Assembly: GCA_950295325.1 (NCBI GenBank)
Contig: OX485804.1
Coordinates: 8,000,001-8,060,000, forward strand
Source: Polytrichum commune
Lineage: Eukaryota; Streptophyta; Polytrichopsida; Polytrichales; Polytrichaceae
Reading direction: 5' to 3'
Length of the DNA stretch: 60,000 nucleotides
Both the position numbers and the translations under genes were made by a program. The notes under the pieces are model-generated. The model saw only the letters and a program-made list of their open reading frames with translations. It was not told the origin of the DNA and searched no databases. Position 1 is the first letter of the stretch, and every line of letters starts with the position of its first letter. This document shows positions 58,926-60,000 of the stretch, piece after piece.

Positions 58926-60000
58926 TGCACCGTGTTCTTCTTGGATTTCATTCCCTTTGGAGGAGTCGGATTGGCAGGCAGGAGCATGCGCGATGCAGTA
59001 GGCCTGCAATGACAAAGTGCTTGTGGAGGTTTTCGATACTGCCATGACCAAGTACCAGCTGCACAGAAATATCTGTAAAGCCCTCGGATCACTTTTGGTC
59101 TTGTTGTGTTGCAGTGGTGACAAATGAAATTGGCAATGCAGGGAACCTCATGTCGTGGAAAGTCCGGTCTTTCACCTAAAATTATGAATAGCTGTACTGA
59201 ACTATGTTGTACTCTAGAAAATCTTGAGCTAATATGTAATAGAGCAACCATTGACTCAATCACGGGACTAGTGGTGATCTGGTGATATATGTATTTGTAA
59301 AGTTTGCTGTTGGCATCCTGCTCTAGACGTTCACTTTTTGAATCAAGTGGAGGTGCACGGCGAAACAATTTCTTCAGAAAGCAAACTTCCAGAGCATGAT
59401 GTCAACAGCTAACTATTTACATCATGTACAGCAGATTATTGCAAGTCGCTCGTCTGTCACACATAACTCATGATTATCTGCTCTGCATTAGGGTGATGTA
59501 TAAGTGGGCACAGCTTGAGAATGCAATTCTTTTGTGCACTTGCTTGACGCAACCCCTAGATGGCACACATAGGTAGAGGAATTGGAGAGATAGTAGGTTA
59601 GAGATGTGAATCGCAATGTTGAGTTTGATCCCGTCACTGGTGGAATAATTTGATCACTTTAGGGTTTTATATGAAGTATATTTGTTTTTGTGTGTTTTGT
59701 TTTGGTTTTATTGGATATCTGCAATGCTTGGGCTGCTATGATGCTACTGATGCTATTGACAGCGTCTCCTTTGCATCTAGTGATTGTATCTTTGATTTCC
59801 TATATACCAGTACATCGAAGACATGAACCACATTAAATCTCAAGATCAATCTAATACCACCACTTGTATGAATTTCTAGTTCATCTCGTGGCGACATAAA
59901 ACTATATGCACTAATCCTCCACATGCCCTAAATCATCCTAAATGATCAGGTATGTTGAAAAGGGGATACCTTCATCTTCCAACATTTGCAATGTTCATTG
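58926..60000. other. No gene supported
   Basis: A mixed region with somewhat higher CpG at 58,920-59,150. Minus-strand frames at 58,853-59,368 overlap each other and show no domain. It could be the edge of a host gene beyond the window. Confidence 0.4.

Noticed and set aside
1-60000. CRISPR arrays, rRNA genes, tRNA genes
   Set aside because: No regularly spaced identical repeats with unique spacers and no recognisable rRNA sequence. I saw no tRNA gene but cannot exclude one without a covariance search.

Overview
This window is nuclear DNA of a land plant. The evidence is TTTAGGG-type telomere-like runs, a Copia primer-binding site matching the plant initiator-tRNA type, plant-type CACTA, MULE and hAT transposases, GT-AG introns of 70-400 bases, and no bacterial operon logic. 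I cannot name the species. Most of the 60 kb is transposon sequence of several ages, with only three weakly supported host loci: a minus-strand locus at 2.0-3.0 kb, a possible plus-strand locus at 3.7-5.5 kb, and a two-exon coiled-coil gene at 21.3-22.1 kb.

Layout. 0-6.6 kb: host-like DNA. 6.66-12.17 kb: a decayed CACTA (En/Spm) element with a TNP2-type transposase pseudogene. Its right end was inserted exactly at the protease Asp-Ser-Gly site of a Copia element whose gag remnant and LTR edge follow (12.17-13.4 kb); the left end is missing. 14.9-16.3 kb: a hAT transposase pseudogene. 18.9-24 kb: repeat-rich DNA around the small gene. 25.9-30 kb: MITEs and an array of small palindromes. 31.2-32.8 kb: a solo LTR. 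32,999-47,225: a giant MULE. 47-57 kb: a hAT C-terminal remnant and MITE pairs. 58-58.95 kb: a tandem array carrying G-box-like sequences.

The centrepiece is the 14.2-kb MULE. It has near-identical terminal inverted repeats (first 36 bases perfect) and a 9-base target duplication (gttggatta). It carries two convergent multi-exon genes. One is a SWIM-finger MURA-type transposase (about 882 aa, one frame break in an A9 tract). The other is an intact gene of about 1,363 aa that joins a C2HC zinc finger, a repeat region and a Ulp1-type cysteine protease. A short motif, GTTCTGCA or its complement TGCAGAAC, recurs throughout the element. It forms arrays inside both termini, lies in introns and exons, sits in a large inverted repeat between the two gene ends, and even builds the amino-acid repeats of the zinc-finger protein. 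This resembles the logic of Arabidopsis VANDAL elements, whose VANC proteins recognise short motifs amplified in their own element, but here it would use a different gene. That link is an inference.

A second solo LTR, of the same family as the one just outside the MULE, sits inside the MULE right arm with a perfect CTAGC target duplication. The two LTRs hold unrelated tandem arrays at the corresponding place.
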